Part shown: in pieces, positions 24,313-31,835 of the stretch
How the letters are laid out: each line of letters begins with the position of its first letter
How positions within the stretch are numbered: the first letter of the stretch is position 1
NCBI GenBank assembly: GCA_000504625.1
Contig: AZHR01000014.1
Coordinates: 1-37,825 of the forward strand
Length of the DNA stretch: 37,825 bases
Direction of reading: 5' to 3'
Source of the DNA: an alpha proteobacterium SCGC AAA240-E13
GTDB taxonomy: Bacteria; Pseudomonadota; Alphaproteobacteria; Pelagibacterales; Pelagibacteraceae
Position numbers and translations under genes: made by a program
The notes under the pieces: generated by a model
The model's input: the letters and a program-made list of their open reading frames with translations, nothing else
Databases searched by the model: none
Told to the model about the DNA's origin: nothing

Positions 24313-24656
24313 GAGACCACTGCGTCCCATGCTGAGTCCAAAAGATGAGTCATAGATTCATTTTTGATAAGGTGCAAAAATAGATAGAGATACTAAGTCA
24401 GCTTTGAAAATTGAAAGTTAAAAGAATGCTAAGTAACCCTGTCTGAAACAAGAACTTTATATCTTCTCTTTAATGTTTGATTTAGACAGTCAATGGGACT
24501 CAAAACATTTTGAAAAAAATTATATAAATTTTATATCGAAAAGCATCATATAGGAACTTCCAGCTAAGAATACCCACACAAAAAATTTGAACTTTAATTC
24601 TAATACAGTAATAGTTTTAAAAAACTTACAAAAAAATTTCTATATTACAACTATTA

Positions 24657-24716
24657 CTATTCCATAAAAGAATAGATCACAGCTGCTACAGCAAGCAGAG
24701 CTACATAAAGTTCCAT
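24657..24716 (-). CDS. Micro-ORF, 19-residue hydrophobic peptide
   Basis: ATG at 24716-24714, TAG at 24659-24657. The product reads MELYVALLAVAAVIYSFME: a single hydrophobic helix with acidic residues at both ends. GGAGG lies four bases before the ATG, within ACGGAGGTCAA, much stronger than the start signals of most genes here and with the same spacing as the second micro-ORF. The stop overlaps a small hairpin (CTATTC/GAATAG, 24657-24662 and 24670-24675). Size and character recall type I toxin peptides or single-helix accessory subunits, but no family is recognised. Confidence 0.55.
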   Translation of the reverse strand: MELYVALLAVAAVIYSFME

Positions 24717-24762
24717 TTGACCTCCGTTTATAATATTTATTTTAATTATACCAAAATTAGTT

Positions 24763-24831
24763 TTATTGCATGTTATGATACAATGCAGCAAGAACGTGTG
24801 CTGCTGCCAAAAAAGCAACTACTTCTATCAT
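24763..24831 (-). CDS. Micro-ORF, 22-residue hydrophobic peptide
   Basis: ATG at 24831-24829, TAA at 24765-24763. The product is MIEVVAFLAAAHVLAALYHN followed by MQ, an Ala/Val/Leu-rich helix with two histidines. GGAGG stands four bases before the ATG (GGAGGTTTTATG). It precedes the 19-residue ORF on the same strand by 46 bases. The two share M-[E/I]-x-x-V-A-x-L and similar length, which suggests duplicates or a functional pair. No family is recognised. Confidence 0.55.
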   Translation of the reverse strand: MIEVVAFLAAAHVLAALYHNMQ

Positions 24832-25071
24832 AAAACCTCCATTATTTAATGGATATTAACAAATAGTTTTCTAAGAGTCAGTATGATTATTTTTTATATA
24901 AAGCTATAAATTTGCCAATGTCTGATTTTTATTGCTGGCCCGCGATTGTGTTTGAATCGTGTTGGTTTCTAGCCTCAAAAAATTTTGAAAATTTCTAGCG
25001 GAATCAGCGTTAATTAATGCATAAATACGTACGCTGACTCAACGTTAATTCTGGTGTAGAATTACTGTGAG

Positions 25072-26661
25072 ATGAAAAAAAAAATTAAGAAGATTAAAAA
25101 AAAAGTACCAAAAAAAAGTTTAAAGAAAACACGAAAACTGGTTATTGGTAAACAAAAAAAACAACCCAAAACATTGAGCTTACAGAAATTGATGGGCTTT
25201 AAATTACAACCGCTCATTAAAGTTTACGATAATTTTAAGGAGAAACGTAAAACAGAAAAATTAAAACAGGCTAAATTTGAAAGAAAACAAAGAGAAAAAC
25301 AAATTAAAGAAGAACAAAAGGGATTAAAAGAAGAAGAAATAAAATTACGCAAAGAAGAAGAGGAAAGATTACAAGAAATTAACATTGAAAAGAATCAACG
25401 AGAAAGAAAAACAATAGAAGAACAAGAAGAACGAGAAAAACTTGATCCGGTTTACAAAGAAAAAATAACACAAGCAGAACAAGAAAAATTGGTCCAGCTT
25501 GAAGAAGTAAGTAAATTAAAAGAACAAAGAATACAAGAAGAACAACAAACACGAGAAAGACTCGACCAGGTTTACAAAGAAAAAATAACACAAGCAGAAC
25601 AAGAAAAATTGGTCCAGCTTGAAGAAGTAAGTAAATTAAAAAAACAAAGAATACAAGAAGAACAACAAACACGAGAAAGACTCGACCAGGTTTACAAAGA
25701 AAAAATAACACAAGCAGAACAAAGAAGGCTAAAAACTGAAGAAGAAAAAAGATTAAAAGCGGAAGAAATAAAAAAACTCAAAGAGGAAGAAGATCAGAGA
25801 TTAAATGAAGAACAAAAAAGATTAAAAGAGAGAGAGGAAGTAAACCTTAAAGAAGAAAAAAGAAGAAGATTAAAAGCGGAAGAAATAAGGAGATTAAAAG
25901 AAGAAGAAGCAAGAAGATTAAAAGAAGAACAAAGAAAATTAAAAGAAGAAGAAGAAAAACTCATAGAGGAAGGAAAAAGAATATTAGAAGAAGAAGAACA
26001 AAGAAGACTTAAGGAGGAGGAGAAAAGAAAATTAAAAGAAAAACAAAGAAAACTCAAAGAAGAAGATAGAAAAATTAAAAAGGAAAAAACAATAAGGGTA
26101 GAAGAGGAAGAAGAAAGAAGGTTACACGAAGAAGAGGAAAAAAAACTATACGAAGAGGAAGAAGAAAGATTAAAAAAATTCAACCTTGAAAAAACAAAAA
26201 GAGAAAACCAAATTAAAAAAGAGAAACAATTATTGGAAAGAGTAGATCGAATTTACAAAGAAAAAATAGTGAAAATAGAACAGGCAAGATCAGTTCAACT
26301 TGAAGAAGTAAGTAAATTAAAAGAACAAAGAATACAAGAAGAACAACAAACACGAGAAAGACTCGACCAGGTTTACAAAGAAAAAATAATGAAAACAGAA
26401 CAGGAAAGATTAGTTCAACTTGAGGAAGCAAGAAGACTAATAGAAGAAAGATCAAAAGAAGAAGAAGTAGCAAGATTCAGGGAAGATAATAATAAAAGAA
26501 TAGAAACTGAAAAAGAAAGAAAATTGAAGGCAGAAGAGACAAGAAAAGCACAGGAGAAAGAGGCAATAAGGTCACAAGAGATAGAAAAAGAAAATTTAGA
26601 AGAGATAGAGGAAAGAAGATTAAAAGAATTACAGGATCAAGAAAAAATAAACCAGAAGTAA
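25072..26661 (+). CDS. Lys/Glu/Arg-rich coiled-coil repeat protein, unknown function
   Basis: The 529 residues start with a strongly basic part (about 1-65, with Lys-rich stretches and LSLQKLMGFKLQPLIKVYDNF). They then form an almost uninterrupted charged helix of Glu, Lys, Arg and Gln with Leu at coiled-coil spacing, to the end. A 40-residue unit (L-D-Q-V-Y-K-E-K-I-T-Q-A-E-Q then VQLEEVSKLKEQR) occurs at 124-163 and 164-203, partly at 204-217, and again, diverged, at 391-430 and 431-470. There is no signal peptide or membrane helix. The basic head could bind nucleic acid or membrane and the rod could be structural; both are guesses. It sits alone between the micro-ORF region and a broken secreted-peptide gene. 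Confidence 0.82.
   Translation: MKKKIKKIKKKVPKKSLKKTRKLVIGKQKKQPKTLSLQKLMGFKLQPLIKVYDNFKEKRKTEKLKQAKFERKQREKQIKEEQKGLKEEEIKLRKEEEERLQEINIEKNQRERKTIEEQEEREKLDPVYKEKITQAEQEKLVQLEEVSKLKEQRIQEEQQTRERLDQVYKEKITQAEQEKLVQLEEVSKLKKQRIQEEQQTRERLDQVYKEKITQAEQRRLKTEEEKRLKAEEIKKLKEEEDQRLNEEQKRLKEREEVNLKEEKRRRLKAEEIRRLKEEEARRLKEEQRKLKEEEEKLIEEGKRILEEEEQRRLKEEEKRKLKEKQRKLKEEDRKIKKEKTIRVEEEEERRLHEEEEKKLYEEEEERLKKFNLEKTKRENQIKKEKQLLERVDRIYKEKIVKIEQARSVQLEEVSKLKEQRIQEEQQTRERLDQVYKEKIMKTEQERLVQLEEARRLIEERSKEEEVARFREDNNKRIETEKERKLKAEETRKAQEKEAIRSQEIEKENLEEIEERRLKELQDQEKINQK
25441..25722 (+). repeat. Tandem 120-bp in-frame repeats
   Basis: 25441-25560 and 25561-25680 differ at four positions of 120. A third copy is exact for its first 42 bases (25681-25722) and then changes. 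All are in frame with the coiled-coil gene. Confidence 0.95.
26242..26481 (+). repeat. Distal diverged copies of the 120-bp unit
   Basis: Two further units encode residues 391-470 of the coiled-coil protein. The block 26299-26389 is identical over 91 bases to 25498-25588, which lies 801 bases upstream and spans the boundary of copies 1 and 2. That points to recent duplication or gene conversion within the gene. Confidence 0.9.
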
Positions 26662-26702
26662 AATCTATCTTCAATTGTGATTAAAAAAAGAATAAAGAAA
26701 AG

Positions 26703-26908
26703 ATGAAAAAAATTATCACAATTATATTGTCAAGCTTTTTAATCACTTTTTATGCTCATGCGGGTTCTTGTCCAATCTTAATGAAAGAAGTTGATTCTAA
26801 ACTTAAAACTATCATCAAGACTATTATCAGGAGAGTTTTGCTAATTATTTAATGTACAAAAAAGCTTGTGGTAGAGCAGAACAGTTAAAAAAAATATGGT
26901 TAATATAA
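26703..26908 (+). pseudogene. Small secreted peptide gene with a frameshift
   Basis: From the ATG at 26703 a signal peptide is read (MKKIITIILSSFLITFYAHA, then GSCPILMKEVDSKL). The frame then gives KTIIKTIIRRVLLII and stops at 26852. A different frame (offset by two) opens at 26807 and reads NYHQDYYQESFANYLMYKKA and on to CGRAEQLKKIWLI, ending at 26908. That part looks like a normal small soluble helix, so an indel near 26800-26807, in a run of A and T, probably splits one gene of about 65-68 residues. It could be a true mutation or a sequence error. Small exported proteins with A-H-A-G-S-C-P near the cleavage site seem familiar from SAR11 genomes, from memory only. Confidence 0.5.
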
Positions 26909-26935
26909 TTATCAGAAAAGTGTTACTATCTAAGT

Positions 26936-27592
26936 ATGACTAATTTATCAAATTTGCCAGAAAAAATTCCGATATTCCCACTTTCAAATTTTATTTTTTT
27001 TCCTAAAACTTTTGTGCCTTTAAATATTTTTGAGCCAAGATATTTACAAATGATAAATGATATTATTAAAAAAGATAAATTATTGGGAATGGTTCAACCA
27101 AAAAATGACAGAATAAATAATTTAGATAATAAAAAATTAGAATTATATTCAATAGGATGTATTGGAAAAATAACAAATTTCAATGAAACAGAAGATGGAA
27201 GAATCATATTGCTTCTAAATGGCATTAGCAGATTTAAAATAAATTCTGAATTACCCAGTGAAAAATTATATAGAAGATTTCAAGTAAGTTATAATGAATT
27301 TGAAGACGATATAAAATTAAATAATGACGAGAAAATATTTTCTGATCTAGATAAAATATTTAAAGATTTGAAGAAATTGTTTAAAAAAAAGGGGTACTTA
27401 TTGAATTGGGATCAAATTAAAAACCAAAGTAAAGAACAAACAGTTAATACTCTTTGTATGATTTCTCCTTTTTCTTTAGAAGAAAAACAAATTTTACTAG
27501 AAACCAAAAATATTGATGAAAGAAAAATAAAGTTAAAAGAAATACTTATTACACACTTAATTGATAATTTTGAAATTAAAACAGTTCAATAA
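26936..27592 (+). CDS. LON substrate-binding-domain protein
   Basis: A 218-residue stand-alone LON N-terminal domain, with no AAA or protease part. Family marks are the start EKIPIFPLSNFIFFPKTFVPLNIFEPRYLQM and the strand GCIGKITNFNETEDGRIILLLNGISRFKI. The C-terminal helical part has TLCMISPFSLEEKQILLE followed by DERKIKLKEILI, as in other LON domains. Such proteins are common in alphaproteobacteria, with a presumed role in substrate recognition or adaptor function; the partner is unknown. It stands alone between the variable region and ftsK, with 138 bases of almost pure A+T downstream. Confidence 0.88.
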   Translation: MTNLSNLPEKIPIFPLSNFIFFPKTFVPLNIFEPRYLQMINDIIKKDKLLGMVQPKNDRINNLDNKKLELYSIGCIGKITNFNETEDGRIILLLNGISRFKINSELPSEKLYRRFQVSYNEFEDDIKLNNDEKIFSDLDKIFKDLKKLFKKKGYLLNWDQIKNQSKEQTVNTLCMISPFSLEEKQILLETKNIDERKIKLKEILITHLIDNFEIKTVQ

Positions 27593-27730
27593 TTAAATTT
27601 ATTAATTTCTCAATCATTAATATTATTTAAATAATTTTTCATAATTTAATTATTATTTACTTTAATAATAAAAAAATAATTTTAACAATGCTAAATAAAT
27701 GATACAAAGTTATAAATTCGAATCGATAAT

Positions 27731-29833
27731 ATGCAATCTATAAATGATTCAAAAATATCAAATTTTTTAAAAAAAAGAATTATTGAAATTATTGGTTTAT
27801 CAATAATTATTTTATCTATTTTTCTTTTATTATCATTATCTTCTTATACTCCTGAAGATCCAAATTTTTTGTTTTCAGAAAATACTAAAATACATAATTT
27901 ATTTGGATTTTATGGGAGTTTTATATCAGATATAATTTTACAGTCATTTGGAATAATTGCATTTTTATTTTGTGTTACAATTTTTTTCAATGGCATATTA
28001 GTAATAAAATATAAAAAACTTAAAAATATTTTACCAAATTTATTTTACTCTATGGTTTATATTTTTTTTGGATCTATTACTGCAAGTATTTATAAAGATC
28101 ACTCATTCTGGTTAATTATAAATGGCAACGGTGGTTTCGTTGGCCGTAATATGAAGGAATCTATTTATAAATTAGGTGGTCTACCAAACCAAGATTTAAT
28201 TTTAATTGCCTTGCTATTTTTTACAGCTATTTTCTTTTTATTAAGTATCGAATTTAGTATTAAAAGTTTTTTGAAATCACTAAAATTTTTATTATTTTTT
28301 TTTGTAAGGTTATTTTCTTACAAATCAAAACCAAAAAACCTTAGTTCAGTAAGTGAAACTAGTTTAGAAAATAATAAAAATGAAAATACTTTAATTGAAA
28401 ACGCTCAACCTAATTTGCCATTTAGAAGCTTTGAAAAAAAATTTAATACAACAAAATTTAGGTTACCTCCAATTGAATATTTAAAAAAACCCACAAAAAA
28501 TAAATTAAAATTGGAAAATTTGAATGATAAATATACTAATACTGAATTTTTAGAAAAAATTCTTTTAGATTTTGGTGTTGAGGGAAAAATTAAAAAAATT
28601 AGCCATGGTCCTGTTGTAACTCTTAATGAATTTGAACCAGCTCCTGGAATAAGAGTTTCTAAAATAATCAATCTCTCTGATGATATTGCAAGAAACACAA
28701 GTTCATTATCTACTAGAGTTTCAACTATCCCAGGAAAAAATACTGTTGGTATCGAAATTCCTAATCAAGAAAGACAAGAAGTTTTTCTTAGTGAAATTAT
28801 TTCAGATGAAAAATTTAAAAAAAAAGAAATCAATTTACCTATTGCATTAGGAAAAAGTATATCTGGAATTCCTATTGTGGGAGATTTAACTGCTATGCCA
28901 CACTTATTAATAGCTGGCACTACAGGATCGGGTAAATCAGTTTGTATTAATACTATTATATTGTCTCTTTTATACAAATTAACTCCAGAAAAATGTAAAT
29001 TTATTTTAATTGATCCTAAAATGTTGGAATTATCAACCTATGAAGGAATACCCCATCTACTTTGTCCTGTAATTACAAAAGCTAAAAAAGCAACATCAGC
29101 TCTTGGCTGGATCGTAAAAGAAATGGAAAATAGATACAAGCTAATGACTAGAAAAGGAGTGAGAAATATAGAAAGCTACAACAATAGTAATAAAATAGTT
29201 ATGCCTTACATAGTCGTAATCGTAGATGAAATGTCAGATTTAATGTTAGTTGCAGGAAAAGAAATTGAAAATTATGTACAAAAATTATCTCAAATGGCTA
29301 GGGCTGCAGGTATTCATATTATAATGGCAACTCAAAGACCAAGTGTGGATGTAATTACTGGAACAATTAAAGCAAATTTTCCTACAAGAATCTCTTTCCA
29401 GGTCAGTTCAAAAATAGATAGTAGAACAATTTTAGGAGAACAAGGTGCAGAACAATTGCTAGGAAAAGGTGATATGTTATTTATGTCGTCAGCCAATAGA
29501 ATTATAAGGATTCATGCTCCTTATGTTTCTGAAAATGAAATAGAAAAAATCAACAGCTTTTTAAGATCTCAAGAAGAACCTGATTATGTTGATGAAATCA
29601 TGGGTTTTGTAGACGAAAAAAATTATAATCAAGTTTCTAACGAAAATGAAAAAAAAGACCAGTTGTATACTGATGCTATTCAATTAGTTAAATCTGAAGG
29701 AAAAGCATCTACTTCTTTCCTGCAAAGAAAATTTCAGATTGGCTATAATAGGGCTGCAAGGATAATCGACATGATGGAAGAGGACAGAATAGTCAGTAAA
29801 CCTAATCATGTGGGAAAAAGAGAAATATTATAG
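27731..29833 (+). CDS. ftsK: DNA translocase FtsK
   Basis: FtsK pumps DNA at the division septum and activates XerCD recombination at dif. The 700-residue product is a short form: about four membrane helices in the first 200 residues, a brief linker, then the motor. Seen are the beta-alpha region GPVVTLNEFEPAPGIRVSKI, Walker A GTTGSGKS at 396-403, IDPKMLELSTYEGIPHLL, Walker B VIVDEMSDLM, ATQRPSVDVITGTIKANFPTR, and a C-terminal winged-helix gamma domain (GKASTSFLQRKFQIGYNRAARIID) for KOPS recognition. lolA follows 7 bases later, a common alphaproteobacterial pairing. Confidence 0.96.
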   Translation: MQSINDSKISNFLKKRIIEIIGLSIIILSIFLLLSLSSYTPEDPNFLFSENTKIHNLFGFYGSFISDIILQSFGIIAFLFCVTIFFNGILVIKYKKLKNILPNLFYSMVYIFFGSITASIYKDHSFWLIINGNGGFVGRNMKESIYKLGGLPNQDLILIALLFFTAIFFLLSIEFSIKSFLKSLKFLLFFFVRLFSYKSKPKNLSSVSETSLENNKNENTLIENAQPNLPFRSFEKKFNTTKFRLPPIEYLKKPTKNKLKLENLNDKYTNTEFLEKILLDFGVEGKIKKISHGPVVTLNEFEPAPGIRVSKIINLSDDIARNTSSLSTRVSTIPGKNTVGIEIPNQERQEVFLSEIISDEKFKKKEINLPIALGKSISGIPIVGDLTAMPHLLIAGTTGSGKSVCINTIILSLLYKLTPEKCKFILIDPKMLELSTYEGIPHLLCPVITKAKKATSALGWIVKEMENRYKLMTRKGVRNIESYNNSNKIVMPYIVVIVDEMSDLMLVAGKEIENYVQKLSQMARAAGIHIIMATQRPSVDVITGTIKANFPTRISFQVSSKIDSRTILGEQGAEQLLGKGDMLFMSSANRIIRIHAPYVSENEIEKINSFLRSQEEPDYVDEIMGFVDEKNYNQVSNENEKKDQLYTDAIQLVKSEGKASTSFLQRKFQIGYNRAARIIDMMEEDRIVSKPNHVGKREIL

Positions 29834-29840
29834 GTAAAAA

Positions 29841-30440
29841 TTGTCAAAAAAAATAATTTTTATCTCACTAATATTTATGAATTTTTTTGTACAAAATTCA
29901 TATCCACGGAGTAATCAATTTCATGCAAAAGTCGCAATTGATAAGATAAAAAATAATTTAATTAAAACCGATAGCTTATCCTTTCATTTTAAACAAAAAA
30001 TTAATGATAAAATTGAATTAGGCAGATGTTTAATAAAATATCCAAAATTGATGCATTGCTATTATGATAATAAAGCTAAAAAAGAATTAATTTCCGATGG
30101 TTACACTTTTGCAATTTATAAAAAAAAATATAATAAAATTTATTTATATCCCTTAATTATGCTTACATTAAATCATTTGCTTAATAAAGAATTTATTCTC
30201 AAGAAATTATCACCAGAAAATCATAAACAACTTAAAATAAAAGAGAAAGTTATCGAATTTGAAATTTATAATAAAAAACAGAAAATCGTTATTAACTTTG
30301 CCCCTGTAACTTTTAATTTATTGGGCTGGGAAACCACAGATATTTTTCAAAATGATGTTGATTTCACGGTTTATGATGTTAAAAAAAATGTTCTAATTGG
30401 AGAAAGCGAGTTTAAAATTCCAAGACAAAAAGATCCTTAG
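29841..30440 (+). CDS. lolA: LolA-like outer membrane lipoprotein carrier protein
   Basis: LolA ferries lipoproteins across the periplasm to the outer membrane. The 199-residue product has an N-terminal signal sequence (SKKIIFISLIFMNFFVQN), a SLSFHFKQKI strand typical of the fold's opening, GRCLIKYPKLMHCYYDN (the family's G-x-x-x-x-x-x-P block), LISDGYTFAIYKK, and a late INFAPVTFNLLGWETTD. The start is TTG at 29841, placed by the signal peptide and the short gap after ftsK; an internal ATG would remove most of the hydrophobic core. Its stop overlaps that of hinT by 4 bases. Confidence 0.85.
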   Translation: MSKKIIFISLIFMNFFVQNSYPRSNQFHAKVAIDKIKNNLIKTDSLSFHFKQKINDKIELGRCLIKYPKLMHCYYDNKAKKELISDGYTFAIYKKKYNKIYLYPLIMLTLNHLLNKEFILKKLSPENHKQLKIKEKVIEFEIYNKKQKIVINFAPVTFNLLGWETTDIFQNDVDFTVYDVKKNVLIGESEFKIPRQKDP

Positions 30441-30805
30441 GAAACCATCTTTCCCACTTTTTCTCCTCCAAAAATATGGAAATGTAAGTGAGGAACTTCT
30501 TGTCCTCCATTTTTTCCAACATTAACCATAGACCGGTAGCCACCACCTTTTACTACATCAGCAACTCCGATTTTCTTTGCTACAGTACCTATGCCTCTAA
30601 TTAAACCAGAAATTTCTTTTTCTGATGCTTTAGATGAAAAATCATCTAAATTTACATATTCTCCTTTTGGAACAACTAAAGCATGTACTTTTTTTTGTGG
30701 ATTAATATCATAAAATGCAAGTACAAATTCATCTTCGTAAATTTTTTTACAAGAAATTTCCCTTCTCAAAATTTTAGCAAAAATATTATTTTTATCGTAT
30801 TCCAT
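30437..30805 (-). CDS. HIT-family (HinT-like) nucleotide phosphoramidase
   Basis: The 122 residues show the HIT fold: IFAKILRREISCKKIYED at the start, AFYDINPQKKVHALVVPK in the middle, and the catalytic histidine triad HLHFHIFGG near the end. Members hydrolyse AMP-lysine and other aminoacyl-adenylates. The gene is the last of the his run; its start overlaps hisE by 14 bases, which is strong evidence of co-transcription. Confidence 0.94.
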   Translation of the reverse strand: MEYDKNNIFAKILRREISCKKIYEDEFVLAFYDINPQKKVHALVVPKGEYVNLDDFSSKASEKEISGLIRGIGTVAKKIGVADVVKGGGYRSMVNVGKNGGQEVPHLHFHIFGGEKVGKMVS

Positions 30806-31073
30806 TTTGTCTTTTTTTTAATTCTTGCATTACATCTTCAATTTTAATTCCGCTACCTTCTAATAGTACTAATAAATGATACAACACGTCAGCTGCCTCA
30901 TTAACTTGATTATCATTTTGTTGAATGGCTTCTATTAATTCTTTGATTTCTTCGTTTACTTTTTCAACATTTAATTTTTTATCATTTAATAACTTGCTGG
31001 TGTAAGATTTTTCAGGATTTAAATTCTTACGATCACGAATAATATTTACTAATTCTTCTAAAGATTTAAGCAT
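30792..31073 (-). CDS. hisE: Phosphoribosyl-ATP pyrophosphatase
   Basis: HisE hydrolyses phosphoribosyl-ATP to phosphoribosyl-AMP, the second step of histidine synthesis. This stand-alone 93-residue form shows SYTSKLLNDKKLNVEKVNEE and the MazG-like metal motif E-E-I-K-E-L then NEAADVLYHLLVLLE. HisI is not in this window. The gene begins 2 bases after hisF. Confidence 0.94.
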   Translation of the reverse strand: MLKSLEELVNIIRDRKNLNPEKSYTSKLLNDKKLNVEKVNEEIKELIEAIQQNDNQVNEAADVLYHLLVLLEGSGIKIEDVMQELKKRQNGIR

Positions 31074-31075
31074 TT

Positions 31076-31834
31076 TTATATTCTAACAGGTATATTTTTT
31101 GAGTCCAAATATTGTTTGGCTGCTAAAATCGTATGTTCTCCAAAATGAAAAATCGATGCGGCTAGCACAGCGTTTGCCTTTCCAATTTTTATTCCTTGAT
31201 ATAAATGCTCTAAGCTACCTACGCCGCCTGAAGCAATAACTGGTATGTTTACAAGATTAGATACTTTTTTAGTTAAATCTAAATCATAACCTTTTTTTGT
31301 TCCATCTCTATCCATTGAAGTTAATAATACCTCTCCAGCACCCATGGATTCCATTTTTTCCACAAATTTTAAAGCATCTATTCCTGTAGATTTTCTTCCT
31401 CCGTGGGTAAATATTTCCCATTTATTTTCTTTAACCTTTTTTGCATCAACGGCAACAACAATACACTGAGATCCAAATTTTTCAGCACTCTCTTTAACTA
31501 AATTTTTATTATTAACTGCAGCTGTATTTATTGATACTTTGTCAGCTCCAGCTAATAGTAAATTTCTTATATCTTCTAAGGTTCGAACACCTCCGCCAAC
31601 TGTCAGTGGCATAAAGCATTTTTCTGCAGTTTTTTTAACAGTATCTAATATAATATCTCTATTCTCATTTGAGGCTGTAATATCTAAAAAACATAACTCG
31701 TCAGCACCCTGTTCATCATATATTTTTGCTTGTTCTACAGGATCTCCAGCATCAACTAAATCTACAAACTTAATTCCCTTAACAACTCTGCCATTTTTTA
31801 CATCTAAACAAGGTATAATCCTATTTTTCAACAT
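31076..31834 (-). CDS. hisF: Imidazole glycerol phosphate synthase, cyclase subunit
   Basis: HisF takes ammonia from HisH and converts PRFAR to imidazole glycerol phosphate and AICAR. The 252-residue TIM barrel has RIIPCLDVKNGRVVKG with the first catalytic Asp (residue 10), LTVGGGVRTLEDI, GADKVSINTAAV, VVAVDAKK with the second Asp, GEVLLTSMDRDGTKKGYD and VIASGGVGSLEH. The AICAR it releases is a substrate of PurH, also in this window. It follows hisA with one base between. Confidence 0.97.
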   Translation of the reverse strand: MLKNRIIPCLDVKNGRVVKGIKFVDLVDAGDPVEQAKIYDEQGADELCFLDITASNENRDIILDTVKKTAEKCFMPLTVGGGVRTLEDIRNLLLAGADKVSINTAAVNNKNLVKESAEKFGSQCIVVAVDAKKVKENKWEIFTHGGRKSTGIDALKFVEKMESMGAGEVLLTSMDRDGTKKGYDLDLTKKVSNLVNIPVIASGGVGSLEHLYQGIKIGKANAVLAASIFHFGEHTILAAKQYLDSKNIPVRI

Positions 31835-31835
31835 T

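Larger units (their letters stand above)
24207..25071. other. 865-base stretch without a conventional gene
   Basis: Contents seen: a 12-bp direct repeat AAGCAGTTTAGT (24253-24264 and 24301-24312); a possible structured RNA at 24313-24505; a 10-bp inverted repeat (24607-24616 with 24649-24658); two minus-strand micro-ORFs (24657-24716 and 24763-24831); and a less AT-rich leader before the coiled-coil gene with direct repeats TTTCTAGC (24966-24973, 24992-24999) and a 7-bp inverted repeat TCAGCGT/ACGCTGA (25004-25010, 25031-25037). No rRNA, CRISPR or transposase sequence is seen. Confidence 0.7.

Noticed and set aside
24207..24656. tmRNA, SRP RNA or 6S RNA
   Set aside because: No tag-coding part, no SRP loop motif and no matching acceptor-like ends are visible; only short pairings support any structure.
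25441..26481. CRISPR-like repeats
   Set aside because: The repeats are adjacent 120-bp coding units in frame, without spacers of constant length and without cas genes.
25379..26674. Several hydrophobic minus-strand ORFs (25379-25711, 25794-26183, 26213-26473, 26477-26674)
   Set aside because: They are antisense to the Lys/Glu-rich repeats; GAA and AAA codons read backwards as Phe/Ser/Leu. They repeat with the same period and have no start signals.
27593..27730. Replication origin or DnaA-box cluster in the A+T-only gap before ftsK
   Set aside because: The 138 bases are A+T-rich but I see no DnaA boxes or ordered repeats; such gaps are expected at this base composition.
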